Source: Rhodothermaceae bacterium Tc-Br11_B2g6_7
Lineage (GTDB): Bacteria > Bacteroidota > Rhodothermia > Rhodothermales > Salinibacteraceae
Assembly: GCA_001564055.1 (NCBI GenBank)
Contig: LKNB01000021.1
Span: forward strand, 1-46,880
DNA: 46,880 nt
Reading direction: 5' to 3'
Position numbers and translations under genes: made by a program. Below, piece after piece: positions 1-8,239 of this stretch; position 1 is the first letter of the stretch, and each line of letters starts with the position of its first letter. Under the pieces are notes generated by a model. It was not told where the DNA came from. It worked only from the letters and a program-made list of their open reading frames with translations, and did not search any database.

Positions 1-252
1 CTCATGGAGATGAGCTACCACACACTCCGGCGCCGTTTTCGGCAGGAGACAGGCATGAGTCTTGGGCGCTTCATTGCCGAGCGGCGCGTGGCGCGGGCGC
101 AGCAGCTTCTGCAGGAAACGGACCTGCGGCACTACGAAATCTGCTACCTGGTGGGCTTCCCGGGCGAAGTCACGGGGGCCCGCACATTTAAGCGAATCAC
201 GGGGCAGGCCATGACGGGTTACCGTTGGGCGCATCGTGACTCGGACGGATAG
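1..252 (+). CDS. AraC-family HTH regulator, C-terminal part (cut by window start)
   Basis: The frame is open at base 1, so only the 3' end of the gene is visible. The 83 visible residues are the second half of an AraC/XylS DNA-binding domain: a recognition helix region TLRRRFRQETGMSLGRFI, then ERRVARAQQLLQETD, then the second HTH with a GF-containing turn and RTFKRITGQAMTGYR. This is the canonical end of the family, followed by a short tail. The ATG at 4 is probably internal, because the Leu-Met at 1-6 aligns with Leu-Met inside the homologous fragment at 1470-1619. The target is unknown. AT-rich DNA follows the stop. Confidence 0.8.
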   Translation, partial: LMEMSYHTLRRRFRQETGMSLGRFIAERRVARAQQLLQETDLRHYEICYLVGFPGEVTGARTFKRITGQAMTGYRWAHRDSDG

Positions 253-280
253 GTATGCTTCTGCTCAAAATTGATAAGAA

Positions 281-298
281 AAGATTCTTGATAATCTT
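281..298. other. Small inverted repeat after the AraC fragment
   Basis: AAGATT (281-286) and AATCTT (293-298) form a 6-bp stem around CTTGAT. It lies in an AT-rich stretch (253-364) between the AraC stop and the beta-propeller start. It could be a weak terminator or a regulator site. That stretch is much lower in GC than the surrounding DNA. Confidence 0.3.
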
Positions 299-364
299 AT
301 TGAGGGAGTAAATTAAATTGTATTATCTTAATTGTCTTTTTATTTTTTCAGTAACAATGTGCAC

Positions 365-1462
365 ATGAGTCTAAAAACATATGTTTTCATATTTTTATGT
401 TTGATAGGATTGAATACGGCGTTCGCTCAGGTACCCGAGCCACTTGATTTTCACCTGTCGGATGTGGGGCCAACACACGTATGGGACGGTGATGGGCTGC
501 TGTACGGCGTGCAAGACGTCGTTTTAGTCAATGACACACTTGTTGCTGCCGTCACATTTAACGCGCCCGTCGTCCATCTTTTTAGTCCCTCATCCTACGA
601 ATTCTGGGGCGATAAGGGAGAGGGACCAGGGGAGTTTGAAGCTGCGCGGTCAGCGGCGTGGGCATCCAGCGGGTTGTTCATCTCCGATATGCGGCCTGGT
701 GCTTCGCGCATATATGAGTTTACCGTCGATGGCAATCTGCTGTCCAGTCACACGATTCGAGACGCTACCTTCGTCATCCAACTCCAGTCAGCTGGTGGAG
801 AAATGGTTTTCCAGGGGCAAGACTTCGGCTCGGAGGAGATTACGCTCTATCATCTGACGGATGAGGCGACGTCCGAAATCCTCTCGTTGTCCGGCCGTCC
901 GGAGCAACGGATCGCTCCGTCTCGCGGGCCCAGCCTGAGCGTGCCCCTTCCTTTTGCGCCTGCTACGCCGTGGGCTCTGCTTGCAGATGGTCGGCTCGCC
1001 ACCTGGGATGGGGAATCTACAGGACTCGATTTGTTTGATATGAACGGTTCCACAGTCGGCAGCCTACCTTTGCCAGCCAACAAACACGCGCTGACTGCCG
1101 AGCACCAGGAGTGGTGGTTTGAGCAACAGTTTCCGGAGGGCCAGACGTTCTTCGGTCAGGAGAATGTATTTGCTGAGGTAGAAAGGGAGGCCCGCCGAGA
1201 GCTGGAGTTCCCCGAGACGTTCCCCAGAGCGATGGGCATCCGTGCTGATGCGACGCAAGGCGTGTGGGTGCGGCGGACACCACGTCTCAGCGGTGAGATC
1301 TGGATGCTCCTGCGATCAGATGGCCCAGTCTGTACGCTACAACTGAAACCCGGACAGCGTCTCATGCGCGTGACTGAGAACTGGATTACCACGCTTCGCT
1401 CGGACGACACGGGAGACGCGATTGAGCTGTACGACAGAGCACACGTTAGGCCAGGTTGTTAA
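365..1462 (+). CDS. Secreted 6-bladed beta-propeller (NHL/DUF5128-like) protein
   Basis: A 365-residue protein if started at ATG 365. A TTG 33 bases upstream is in frame, but the ATG gives a clean signal peptide (SLKTYVFIFLCLIGLNTAFAQ, cleavage after AFAQ). The motif GDKGEGPGEF followed by an alanine-rich turn is typical of NHL-type blades in the 6-bladed beta-propeller family common in Bacteroidota and Gemmatimonadota. No catalytic residues are recognisable. Such proteins are exported and of unknown ligand; family-level inference only. The gene is more AT-rich than its neighbours, especially at its 5' end, and sits between two AraC-type fragments, which suggests insertion into an older locus. 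A second member begins at 46441. Confidence 0.75.
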   Translation: MSLKTYVFIFLCLIGLNTAFAQVPEPLDFHLSDVGPTHVWDGDGLLYGVQDVVLVNDTLVAAVTFNAPVVHLFSPSSYEFWGDKGEGPGEFEAARSAAWASSGLFISDMRPGASRIYEFTVDGNLLSSHTIRDATFVIQLQSAGGEMVFQGQDFGSEEITLYHLTDEATSEILSLSGRPEQRIAPSRGPSLSVPLPFAPATPWALLADGRLATWDGESTGLDLFDMNGSTVGSLPLPANKHALTAEHQEWWFEQQFPEGQTFFGQENVFAEVEREARRELEFPETFPRAMGIRADATQGVWVRRTPRLSGEIWMLLRSDGPVCTLQLKPGQRLMRVTENWITTLRSDDTGDAIELYDRAHVRPGC

Positions 1463-1469
1463 AAGCAGA

Positions 1470-1619
1470 GCCAGTCACCCGTCGATTGAAGGGCCGGCGG
1501 ACGTCGCCGCGCTCATGGCGGTGAACGACCACACCCTCCGCCGGCAGTTTAAGCGCGAGGCAGGCATTGCGCTGGGACGCTTCATTGCGCAGCGATGGGT
1601 GAGGCGCGTAACCGTTTAA
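1470..1619 (+). pseudogene. AraC-family HTH remnant
   Basis: Directly after the beta-propeller stop, the frame that contains HTLRRQFKREAGIALGRFI matches the fragment at 1-252 almost residue for residue (HTLRRRFRQETGMSLGRFI), including the preceding Leu-Met. The similarity stops at IAQRWVRR, and the frame ends at a TAA, so the second helix-turn-helix is missing. A TTG at 1422 opens the frame but overlaps the upstream gene. I read it as a decayed paralogue rather than a functional gene. Confidence 0.6.
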
Positions 1620-1662
1620 CAGTCCACGGGCTACCCCACGACGAGTGCCGTCTACGTATGCC

Positions 1663-2055
1663 CTACGCGGTGACCGGCGCCCGAGATGCTTGGCGGATGC
1701 GCTGGCGGCGGGCGGGTTGAAGGCCGGTGGCTTTTCGGTAGGCGGCTACCGCCTCCGCTTCGGTATGGAAGCCCACCAGAAAGCCCGCTGCATCGATGGA
1801 GACCTCCGTGGTTTGCAGGTAGTGCTGCAGCTGCCGTACGCGGACCGCCGCAATGTAATCCGCCACCGACCGCTCCGCGCCCTGCCATACGATCTCTTCC
1901 AGCGCGTGAAGCGGCAGATGCAGCGCCGCGGCCAGGTCCTCGGGGGTCTGGATGGTATCCAGATTGTCGGTCAGGTAGGTGTTGATGCAGGCAAACCGTA
2001 GCGTCATTGCGGTACTCAAGGGGGTTGTAGCAAAAGAGTCTCGTTCCATAGACAC
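1663..2055 (-). CDS. Small AraC-type HTH protein
   Basis: A 130-residue protein on the minus strand. Residues about 25-120 have the layout of one AraC-type double HTH domain: DTIQTPEDLAAALHLPLHAL (first HTH), then a long linker helix ending in VRQLQHYLQTTEVSIDAAGFLVGF, then EAEAVAAYRKATGLQPAR (second HTH). The usual RRxF in the first HTH is replaced by ALEEIVW, so it is divergent. No sensor domain is present. The start is uncertain; Met codons also lie at 2049 and 2007. It is the third AraC-like piece within 2 kb, on the opposite strand to the other two. Confidence 0.6.
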   Translation of the reverse strand: MSMERDSFATTPLSTAMTLRFACINTYLTDNLDTIQTPEDLAAALHLPLHALEEIVWQGAERSVADYIAAVRVRQLQHYLQTTEVSIDAAGFLVGFHTEAEAVAAYRKATGLQPARRQRIRQASRAPVTA

Positions 2056-2116
2056 TTAGAGCGCGCAAACATAACGTCGCATGGGACATCGCCCCTCAAG
2101 AAAGCGTAGCCCAAGT

Positions 2117-4174
2117 CTACTCACCGGTGGGAACGAGGCGCGTGGTGTGTGTGGGGGCGTCCCCGGAATGCACGGGCTGGAGAGGCGGGGACGCGTCCGG
2201 CTGCATATAGCGTTCCAGGAAGCGATCGGCGCGCGGGTCAAGCTGTCGGATCTGTAGCGACTGACCCAGGCGTGGCCCGGCCCAGGCTTCCCACACGGCA
2301 GGGGCCGCTGGCGCTCGCAAGAGCCGGCTCTCGCCGCCAGAGCGGGTAGAGATGTGGCCGCGGCCGGGGCGCTCGTGCGATGCAAACCGCTCGGCTGCCC
2401 GCAGGCGGGTAGTGGAGAGCAGTTCCTGGGCTGACCAGACCGGGTAGCGCAGCGCGCTTTGCTGCACGCGCTCCCAGCGCCACCGGCTGAGGTCAGCGCC
2501 GAAGGTTTCTTCCAGCGCGGTCAGGCTCTCGCGCAAAGCCGCCAGCGCGGCCTCCGGGGGCGCCGTAGCAATCCAGGGGGGAGCGGGGCGATCATCGGCC
2601 AGGGGCGGCGTCTCGTGGTAGGCCGCAGCCCATCGGTCAACGATGCTCGCGCCAATGCTGCTGCGGTCGAACCGGTAGTCCCAGTTGCGCAGGTACACGA
2701 GCGCGCGCAGCACCAGCGGATCGGTGGGGAAGGCCTGGTCCACGGCAAAGAGCATCGGTTGCAGCCAGCGGGCGGCCCAGGGGCTGTAGTGGTCTTCGTG
2801 CCACCCCTCAACCACCGAAGAGATGTCCGGCTCTCCGGCCCATACCTCATCCAGGCGGAGGCCTCGCGTAGCCGCCCACGGATGGTTGCTGACGAGCCGG
2901 CCTCCGGCGGCTGAAACCGACACCGCCGGTGTGCCAAGGACCTCTGAGGTGCCATCAGCAGGGAGGCGAAGGCCATCGCCGGAGAAAAGGGTGAAAGGCT
3001 CTGGGGTGCCTCGGGCCAGGCTCCGATGCGCCAGCAGGTCGGTGCCGGTGGTCAGCCCCGTCCATTGCAGTGTCAGCATGGAATCGGCGGCCGCCGAGGG
3101 CGTGCCGATAAACGACGCCCCGTCTGGTGTCTGCTGGGTGGTCAGCAGCACATCGGGTGCGTCGCGGAGGATGGCCCGGGCATGGTGCGTGCTGGCCGGA
3201 AACGGCGTCGCCTGCGTCGTGTCGGCGCGGTGCCAGGCGAGGGTGGCGGGGCTATGGAGCAGTAGCGCCCAGGCCTGCGTGGCGTCCTCGCCAGCAGGCG
3301 CCAGCAGCGTGCCCGGGATGGTAGCCCGCTGCTGCGGCTCGGCCACCGCTGCCCCGGTGAGCGCGACCGACTGAATCAGCGGCAGCGCCGAGGTGCCAAA
3401 CGGCTGTTGCACCACCAACTGCCGGCCGCTGACATCCTGCCCGGCCCAGGCCACGCCGCGGTCGAAGCCGTGCAGCTCCAGAAAGCGCCGCAGGAGAGCA
3501 TCATCGGTCCGCAGCGTATCGAATGCAGTGGGCACGACCGGGGGGAGCGGAAGCGACTGCGCGATATCCGCGAGCACCGCGGGACGCGCGGCTGGTGTGG
3601 GCTGGGGAATATCGGCGGCGGTGAGCGGCCGGGTGCTCAGCCAGGCAAAGAGGCGTTCCAGTGCCAGCGGATGCCAGGCCTCCCATGGCTCGGGTTCGAG
3701 GCGCAGCAGCGTCAGGGCATCGTCCATGCGCACCCCGCGGGCGTTAAAGGCCGCGTTCATGCCATCGGCGTAGGCCTGGAGGAGGGCCTGCGCATCGGGC
3801 GGGAGCATGTCGTAGGCTTCCCGGGCGCCGGCGGCCAACTGAAGGCGGTGGGCCTGTCGGTCGGCCGGCAAGAGGCCCTCCCCAAACCAGGTGCCGAGCG
3901 CGCCAAGCGCCGCTTGCCGCCACAGCGTCACCGTCCACGCATGCCGCCGGCCGTGCACAAAGCCGAGGGCCGCGTAGGCGTCGGGTTCGGCTGCGGCCTC
4001 AATGGTCACCGCCCCATTCGCGTGCCATGCGATCGTGGCCTCCGCCGACAGGCCCGCAATTGGCGCTGTGGGGGGCGGAGGGTCGTTCGTGCCATACGCC
4101 AGGTAGCAGAGCAGGCCCCCGACTACCAGCAGGAGGCCCAGCGTCGCGGCAAGACCCAGCAGCGTACGACGCAT
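2117..4174 (-). CDS. Penicillin-acylase-family protein lacking the N-terminal nucleophile
   Basis: About 685 residues with an N-terminal membrane anchor or signal (residues 5-30). The ATG at 4174 is preferred over a GTG at 4186. Family landmarks are present in order: the A-chain block with GFVHGRRHAW and LLQAYADGMNAAF, the central ATRGLRLDEVW, GWHEDHYSPWAARWL and LRNWDYRFDRSS, and a C-terminal SGGES segment. These match the penicillin amidase (Ntn-hydrolase S45) fold. At the B-chain start, where the family has a Gly-Ser-Asn nucleophile motif, this protein reads HGFDRGVAWAGQ (residues 239-250, 689-aa numbering), with no Ser, Thr or Cys. Autoprocessing and canonical amidase activity are therefore doubtful. 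It lies 47 bp downstream of the PolX-like gene and is probably co-transcribed with it. Confidence 0.75.
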   Translation of the reverse strand: MRRTLLGLAATLGLLLVVGGLLCYLAYGTNDPPPPTAPIAGLSAEATIAWHANGAVTIEAAAEPDAYAALGFVHGRRHAWTVTLWRQAALGALGTWFGEGLLPADRQAHRLQLAAGAREAYDMLPPDAQALLQAYADGMNAAFNARGVRMDDALTLLRLEPEPWEAWHPLALERLFAWLSTRPLTAADIPQPTPAARPAVLADIAQSLPLPPVVPTAFDTLRTDDALLRRFLELHGFDRGVAWAGQDVSGRQLVVQQPFGTSALPLIQSVALTGAAVAEPQQRATIPGTLLAPAGEDATQAWALLLHSPATLAWHRADTTQATPFPASTHHARAILRDAPDVLLTTQQTPDGASFIGTPSAAADSMLTLQWTGLTTGTDLLAHRSLARGTPEPFTLFSGDGLRLPADGTSEVLGTPAVSVSAAGGRLVSNHPWAATRGLRLDEVWAGEPDISSVVEGWHEDHYSPWAARWLQPMLFAVDQAFPTDPLVLRALVYLRNWDYRFDRSSIGASIVDRWAAAYHETPPLADDRPAPPWIATAPPEAALAALRESLTALEETFGADLSRWRWERVQQSALRYPVWSAQELLSTTRLRAAERFASHERPGRGHISTRSGGESRLLRAPAAPAVWEAWAGPRLGQSLQIRQLDPRADRFLERYMQPDASPPLQPVHSGDAPTHTTRLVPTGE

Positions 4175-4221
4175 GGAAGGGGGCACAGCAGGGGACGGTT
4201 GGTGGCGGGAGGAGCGGTGCC

Positions 4222-5916
4222 TCAGGCGGAGGCAACGGACGAGCGGGCGTCAAGCCAGGCAGCAAAATTTTCCAGGCTCTTGGCGTTCAGGCACTGGGCG
4301 GCCGTCAGCCCGCCTTTGCGAGCCGCGGCCACGCCCCAGCGCATCACGTCCAGCTGTTGGGTGGAATGTGCATCCGGGTTGATGGAAATGAGCACACCGG
4401 CTTCGGTAGCCTGCCGGATCCAGCGCCAGTCGACATCCAGCCGGTACGGGTTGGCGTTCAGCTCCAGGGCGACCCCGTGCGCGGCACAGGCTTCAATGAC
4501 GCGCTCGTGGTTCAGCGGATACCCTTCGCGCCGCAGCAGCAAGCGGCCCGTGGGGTGGCCCAGAATTGTAGTGTAGGGGTTGGCCACCGCCGTCACCACG
4601 CGTTCGGTAGCCTCCGCTTCGGTCATGTTGAAACCGGAATGCACGCTGGCCACAACGAAGTCAAACGAGGCCAGCACCTCCTCCGGGTAGTCGAGGCTGC
4701 CATCCTTCAGGATGTCGCTCTCCATCCCACTGAAAATCCGAAACGGCGGATCGCCTGCCTGTGCAAATGTGGCATTGAGCTGGCGAATTTCTTCCTGCTG
4801 CCGCTTCACCTCATCGATGGACAGCCCATTGGCCACGTTCAGGGACCGGCTGTGGTCGCAGATGCCGAAGTACTGATAGCCACGGCTGCGAGCAGCCTCG
4901 GCCATCTCTTGCAGCGTGTGGGCGCCATCGCTGTAGGTGGAATGGTTGTGTAGTGTGCCCCGGAGGTCCTCCAGCGTGATGAGGGTAGGCAATGCACCGT
5001 CGGCGGCGGCCTCCAGCCAGTAGGCGTCATCGCGTAGTTCGGGGGGGACCGGAGCCAGACCGGCCATGCTGTAGACGGCCTCTTCATCACTCTGATCGCC
5101 GGGTGCACCGTGCGCTTCCGTAAAGGCCGCTATGTGCGCATCCGGGCCGGTCTGCGCCCACCAAGCGGTGCCAAACCGCTCCGGCGAAGTGGTGGTCACA
5201 TGAACCGGCAAGCCATCGGGCAGGGTGCCGGTGGCGCCGGCGTCAGTGGGTGCCACGTCTTCCAGGCCGGCCGTGCTGAGGAGGTCCGCGAGGTTGGCGC
5301 CGGGGGTGAGCTGCAGCAGCAGATCGACGCGGTCGACGGTGCTCATCTGTCGGCGGACGGGGCCGCTAAGCTCCGCGCGGGCAACAGCGTCAGCCTCGCG
5401 CAGGGCAGCCAGCACAGGGGCAGCCTGCGTGTGGGCGTCGGCGTAGCGCCGGCGCTGCTGGTAGGCCCGTAGTTGCTGTACGTTTTCAATGATGTTCTGC
5501 TGGGTCTTCTTCCCAAACCCGCTGAGCGAGGCGATGGCCCCGGCGCGGGCGGCCTGTTCAAGCTCATCCAACGAGGTGATGTCGAGCTCCTGCCAAAGCC
5601 GCCGCACCTTCTTGGCGCCGAGGCCTTTCACCTGCATCACATCCGGCAGCCCGGGAGGCAGTGCGGCCTGCAGCTCTTCGTGATCGGTAAAGGAGCCGGT
5701 CGTCAGCAACTCATCAATCTGCGCGGCGAGTCCGTCCCCAATGCCATCGACCGCCGTCAGTTCGTCGCTGGCGTGCAGGTCCGCGATGGCGTCCTCCATC
5801 CGCTCAATGGTGCGGGCGGCCCGGCTGAAAGCGCGCGCGCGGAACGCGTTGCCCCCGGTGAGCTCAATGAGGTCGGCGGTTTCCTTGAAAACAGAGGCGA
5901 TGGCTTTGTTGGTCAT
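4222..5916 (-). CDS. PolX-family protein with PHP phosphoesterase domain; polymerase site degraded
   Basis: A 564-residue protein, close to the usual PolX length. Residues 1-150 are the helix-hairpin-helix region (GIGDGLAAQI, VKGLGAKKVRRLW, LSGFGKKTQQNI). Residues 165-270 occupy the polymerase palm and fingers, but the GS-x-RR and D-x-D motifs read SGPVRR (184-189) and VDRVD (194-198), and the third-Asp strand reads VHVTTT (238-243). At least two metal-binding Asp residues appear lost. Residues 318-560 form an intact PHP domain: HNHSTYSDG, CDHS, GMESDIL, SVHSGF, LGHPTGR and NPDAHS supply the metal ligands. I infer a DNA-repair phosphoesterase or 3'-5' exonuclease without gap-filling activity. 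Confidence 0.85.
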   Translation of the reverse strand: MTNKAIASVFKETADLIELTGGNAFRARAFSRAARTIERMEDAIADLHASDELTAVDGIGDGLAAQIDELLTTGSFTDHEELQAALPPGLPDVMQVKGLGAKKVRRLWQELDITSLDELEQAARAGAIASLSGFGKKTQQNIIENVQQLRAYQQRRRYADAHTQAAPVLAALREADAVARAELSGPVRRQMSTVDRVDLLLQLTPGANLADLLSTAGLEDVAPTDAGATGTLPDGLPVHVTTTSPERFGTAWWAQTGPDAHIAAFTEAHGAPGDQSDEEAVYSMAGLAPVPPELRDDAYWLEAAADGALPTLITLEDLRGTLHNHSTYSDGAHTLQEMAEAARSRGYQYFGICDHSRSLNVANGLSIDEVKRQQEEIRQLNATFAQAGDPPFRIFSGMESDILKDGSLDYPEEVLASFDFVVASVHSGFNMTEAEATERVVTAVANPYTTILGHPTGRLLLRREGYPLNHERVIEACAAHGVALELNANPYRLDVDWRWIRQATEAGVLISINPDAHSTQQLDVMRWGVAAARKGGLTAAQCLNAKSLENFAAWLDARSSVASA

Positions 5917-6136
5917 AAGCGCGGCAGGTCGTCATCCAAGCGGAATGGTCGGGAAGTGCGCACGGGCGCACGATACAACGGCAGGCCATGTACGCGCCAT
6001 TAAACCGGCCGTTCGTCGCGGTTTCGTTGCTGCCGGTGTCGCACACCGGGGATCACGCCCACGGACGGTCTGTTCTACCGTACGTTAACCAATTCTTAGC
6101 ACGCCGCTCTTCATATCCAACGCCCGTCTGCGGTCT

Positions 6137-7858
6137 ATGCAGCGCCTCCTAACGCTTTTTCTTAGCGCCGTTCTGGTGCTGCTACTTGGTATCACCGCGG
6201 GGCAATACCTGCAAGGCGAAGGGCCGTCGGAAGAGCAATCGGAGCGCCTGCACCTCCTGAAGACGTCATTCGAGACGATTGCGGCGTACTATGTGGACCC
6301 GGTTGACAGTACGCGGCTGATTGACAGCGGCGTGGAGGGCCTCCTGGGGCCGCTGGATCCCCACTCGGTGTACATCTCGGCCCAGCGTATGGAGCGGGTG
6401 GAGGAGAGCTTCGAAGGGCGTTTTGATGGGATCGGGGTGTCGTATGAGCTGATCGAGGGACCGGATGGGCAGGATACCCTCGCCGTGCAAAGCGTGATGC
6501 CCGGGGGGCCGAGCGCAGAAGCCGGGCTCCGGGCGGGCGATCGGATCTTGCAAATCGATGACTCCACGGCCATCGGGTTACGGCATCGGCAGGTACAGCG
6601 GTTGCTGAAGGGCCCGCAGGGATCGACGGTGGCCGTAGACTTCTATCGCCCGCACACCGGCGAGCGCCAGGCCACCGTCATCACGCGCGACCGGATCCCG
6701 CTTCGTTCGTTAGATACGGCCTTCATGCTGGATCACCAGACAGGCTTTATTAAGCTCAACCGGTTTGCGCGCACCACCTACCACGAGTTCTCGGAAGCCC
6801 TTAAGGCGTTGCGAGAGCAGGGCATGCAGCGGCTGGTGTTGGACCTTCGCGATAACGCCGGTGGCTTCATGCATATGGCCGTGCGCATCGCGGATGAGTT
6901 CTTGCCCTCCAATCGCCTAATTGTGCGGGAGGAAAGTCGCCACTCAGAGTATAACCGGTCCCACCGGGCAAACGGCGGTGGCATGTTCGAACAGGATCCC
7001 ATTATTGTGCTGGTGAACGACCGCTCAGCGTCGGCCTCCGAGATCCTGGCCGGGGCATTACAGGATCACGACCGCGGCCTCATCGTGGGCGAGCGGACGT
7101 TCGGGAAGGGCCTGGTGCAGCAGCAGTTTGGGCTGCAGGATGGAAGCGCCCTCCGCGTTACGATTGCGCGCTACCACACCCCGTCGGGCCGGCTGATCCA
7201 GATGCCCTACGATGGCGTGGACCGCTACGACTACTATCACCGCGAGGTTAACACAACCGCCGAAGGGCCACTGCCGGCAGAAGACGCCATAGAGGATGAA
7301 GTGCCCGACTCGGTTACGTTCACCACGCGGGCCGGGCGGACCGTTTACGGTGGTGGGGGAATCCTGCCCGATCACCTGGTGGGCACCACGCCCGAGGCGC
7401 CACTGGTGCGCGCCATCGTTACGCAGGACCTCGTTCGCACCTTCGCCCGTGCGTGGTTTGATGCGGACGGGGCCGTGCTGCTCGACCGCTGGGCTGGCGA
7501 TGAAGACGGCTTTCTGCAGGATTTCCGTGTCAGCGACGCCACATTTGCGGCCTTTACGGATACCCTCGCCGCCCGAGGCCTCTTGGATGGTGGCATTGCG
7601 GAGGACCCTGCGCTCGACAGCGCCCGAGTGGAAGCCAGCGGTCCGGTTAAGGAGTCGTCAGCGCCTCCATCCGTAGCCGCGCCGCAGGCTCAGCTACAGG
7701 TGCATCGGTACCTGCTGACGGAGCAGCTGAAGGCTGAGCTGGCGCGTCGGCTGTACGGGCAGCGGACGTTCGCGACGGTACAGGCACAAGCCGATCCTGT
7801 GGTCCGGCAGGCGATGAACGTGTGGCCTGACTCTGAGCGGATGGCGGCGTCCTACTGA
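6137..7858 (+). CDS. S41 C-terminal-processing-type serine protease
   Basis: A 573-residue protein with an N-terminal signal or anchor (residues 3-22). Next come the S41 N-terminal helical region with LDPHSVYIS, a PDZ domain (about residues 95-180; AGLRAGDRILQIDD), and the peptidase core. The core has LDLRDNAGG, the catalytic Ser in NDRSASASEILAGALQD, and the catalytic Lys in GERTFGKGLVQQ, so the Ser-Lys dyad is complete. The roughly 200-residue C-terminal extension after the core has no motif I recognise. It probably works in the periplasm on envelope proteins or in regulated proteolysis. It stands alone on the plus strand, divergent from the PolX-like gene. Confidence 0.9.
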   Translation: MQRLLTLFLSAVLVLLLGITAGQYLQGEGPSEEQSERLHLLKTSFETIAAYYVDPVDSTRLIDSGVEGLLGPLDPHSVYISAQRMERVEESFEGRFDGIGVSYELIEGPDGQDTLAVQSVMPGGPSAEAGLRAGDRILQIDDSTAIGLRHRQVQRLLKGPQGSTVAVDFYRPHTGERQATVITRDRIPLRSLDTAFMLDHQTGFIKLNRFARTTYHEFSEALKALREQGMQRLVLDLRDNAGGFMHMAVRIADEFLPSNRLIVREESRHSEYNRSHRANGGGMFEQDPIIVLVNDRSASASEILAGALQDHDRGLIVGERTFGKGLVQQQFGLQDGSALRVTIARYHTPSGRLIQMPYDGVDRYDYYHREVNTTAEGPLPAEDAIEDEVPDSVTFTTRAGRTVYGGGGILPDHLVGTTPEAPLVRAIVTQDLVRTFARAWFDADGAVLLDRWAGDEDGFLQDFRVSDATFAAFTDTLAARGLLDGGIAEDPALDSARVEASGPVKESSAPPSVAAPQAQLQVHRYLLTEQLKAELARRLYGQRTFATVQAQADPVVRQAMNVWPDSERMAASY

Positions 7859-8239
7859 GCGGCCTCCTGAACCTGACGTCCCCCCCAAGCCTGGTGGGCC
7901 TTCTGGTTCACAAAACCTTAATGGGTCGCATGCATTCATGCACAGCAACTTTGAACCACAGCCGTTGTCTTCTCTCATGTGACGCTGGTGTACGCGGCCC
8001 TCGGCTCCGTGCACCTCAGGCAAGATCCGCCGCTTGCGCACCAAGGAACCGAGTAGCCGCATCAAATTGACAGAATGTTTGACATTCGAAATCAGAATAG
8101 GTAAAATCGGTTCGTGCGGAAAGCACATGCACCCCGCCACAAGATCTCCCGCTGCAGGAGGCGCCGCCTTGGCGCGACGCAGCAGTTACGCATTTCCGAT
8201 CGTCCACCAATCCTCTGTTTGCCCAACAGGCACTGATCT
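7859..8239 (+). promoter_or_regulatory. Intergenic region with exbB-operon promoter
   Basis: No gene is supported in these 381 bases. A strong sigma70-like promoter reads TTGACA (8079-8084), 17 bases, TAAAAT (8102-8107). A second TTGACA lies at 8067-8072. The -35 box sits in a perfect inverted repeat, GAATGT (8073-8078) TTG ACATTC (8082-8087), which could be an operator. The predicted transcript has an untranslated leader of about 125 bases before the exbB start at 8240. No convincing terminator for the S41 gene was seen. Confidence 0.6.

Noticed and set aside
7859..8239. tRNA or other RNA gene upstream of exbB
   Set aside because: No cloverleaf or terminator-bounded structure could be drawn; only promoter features are convincing.
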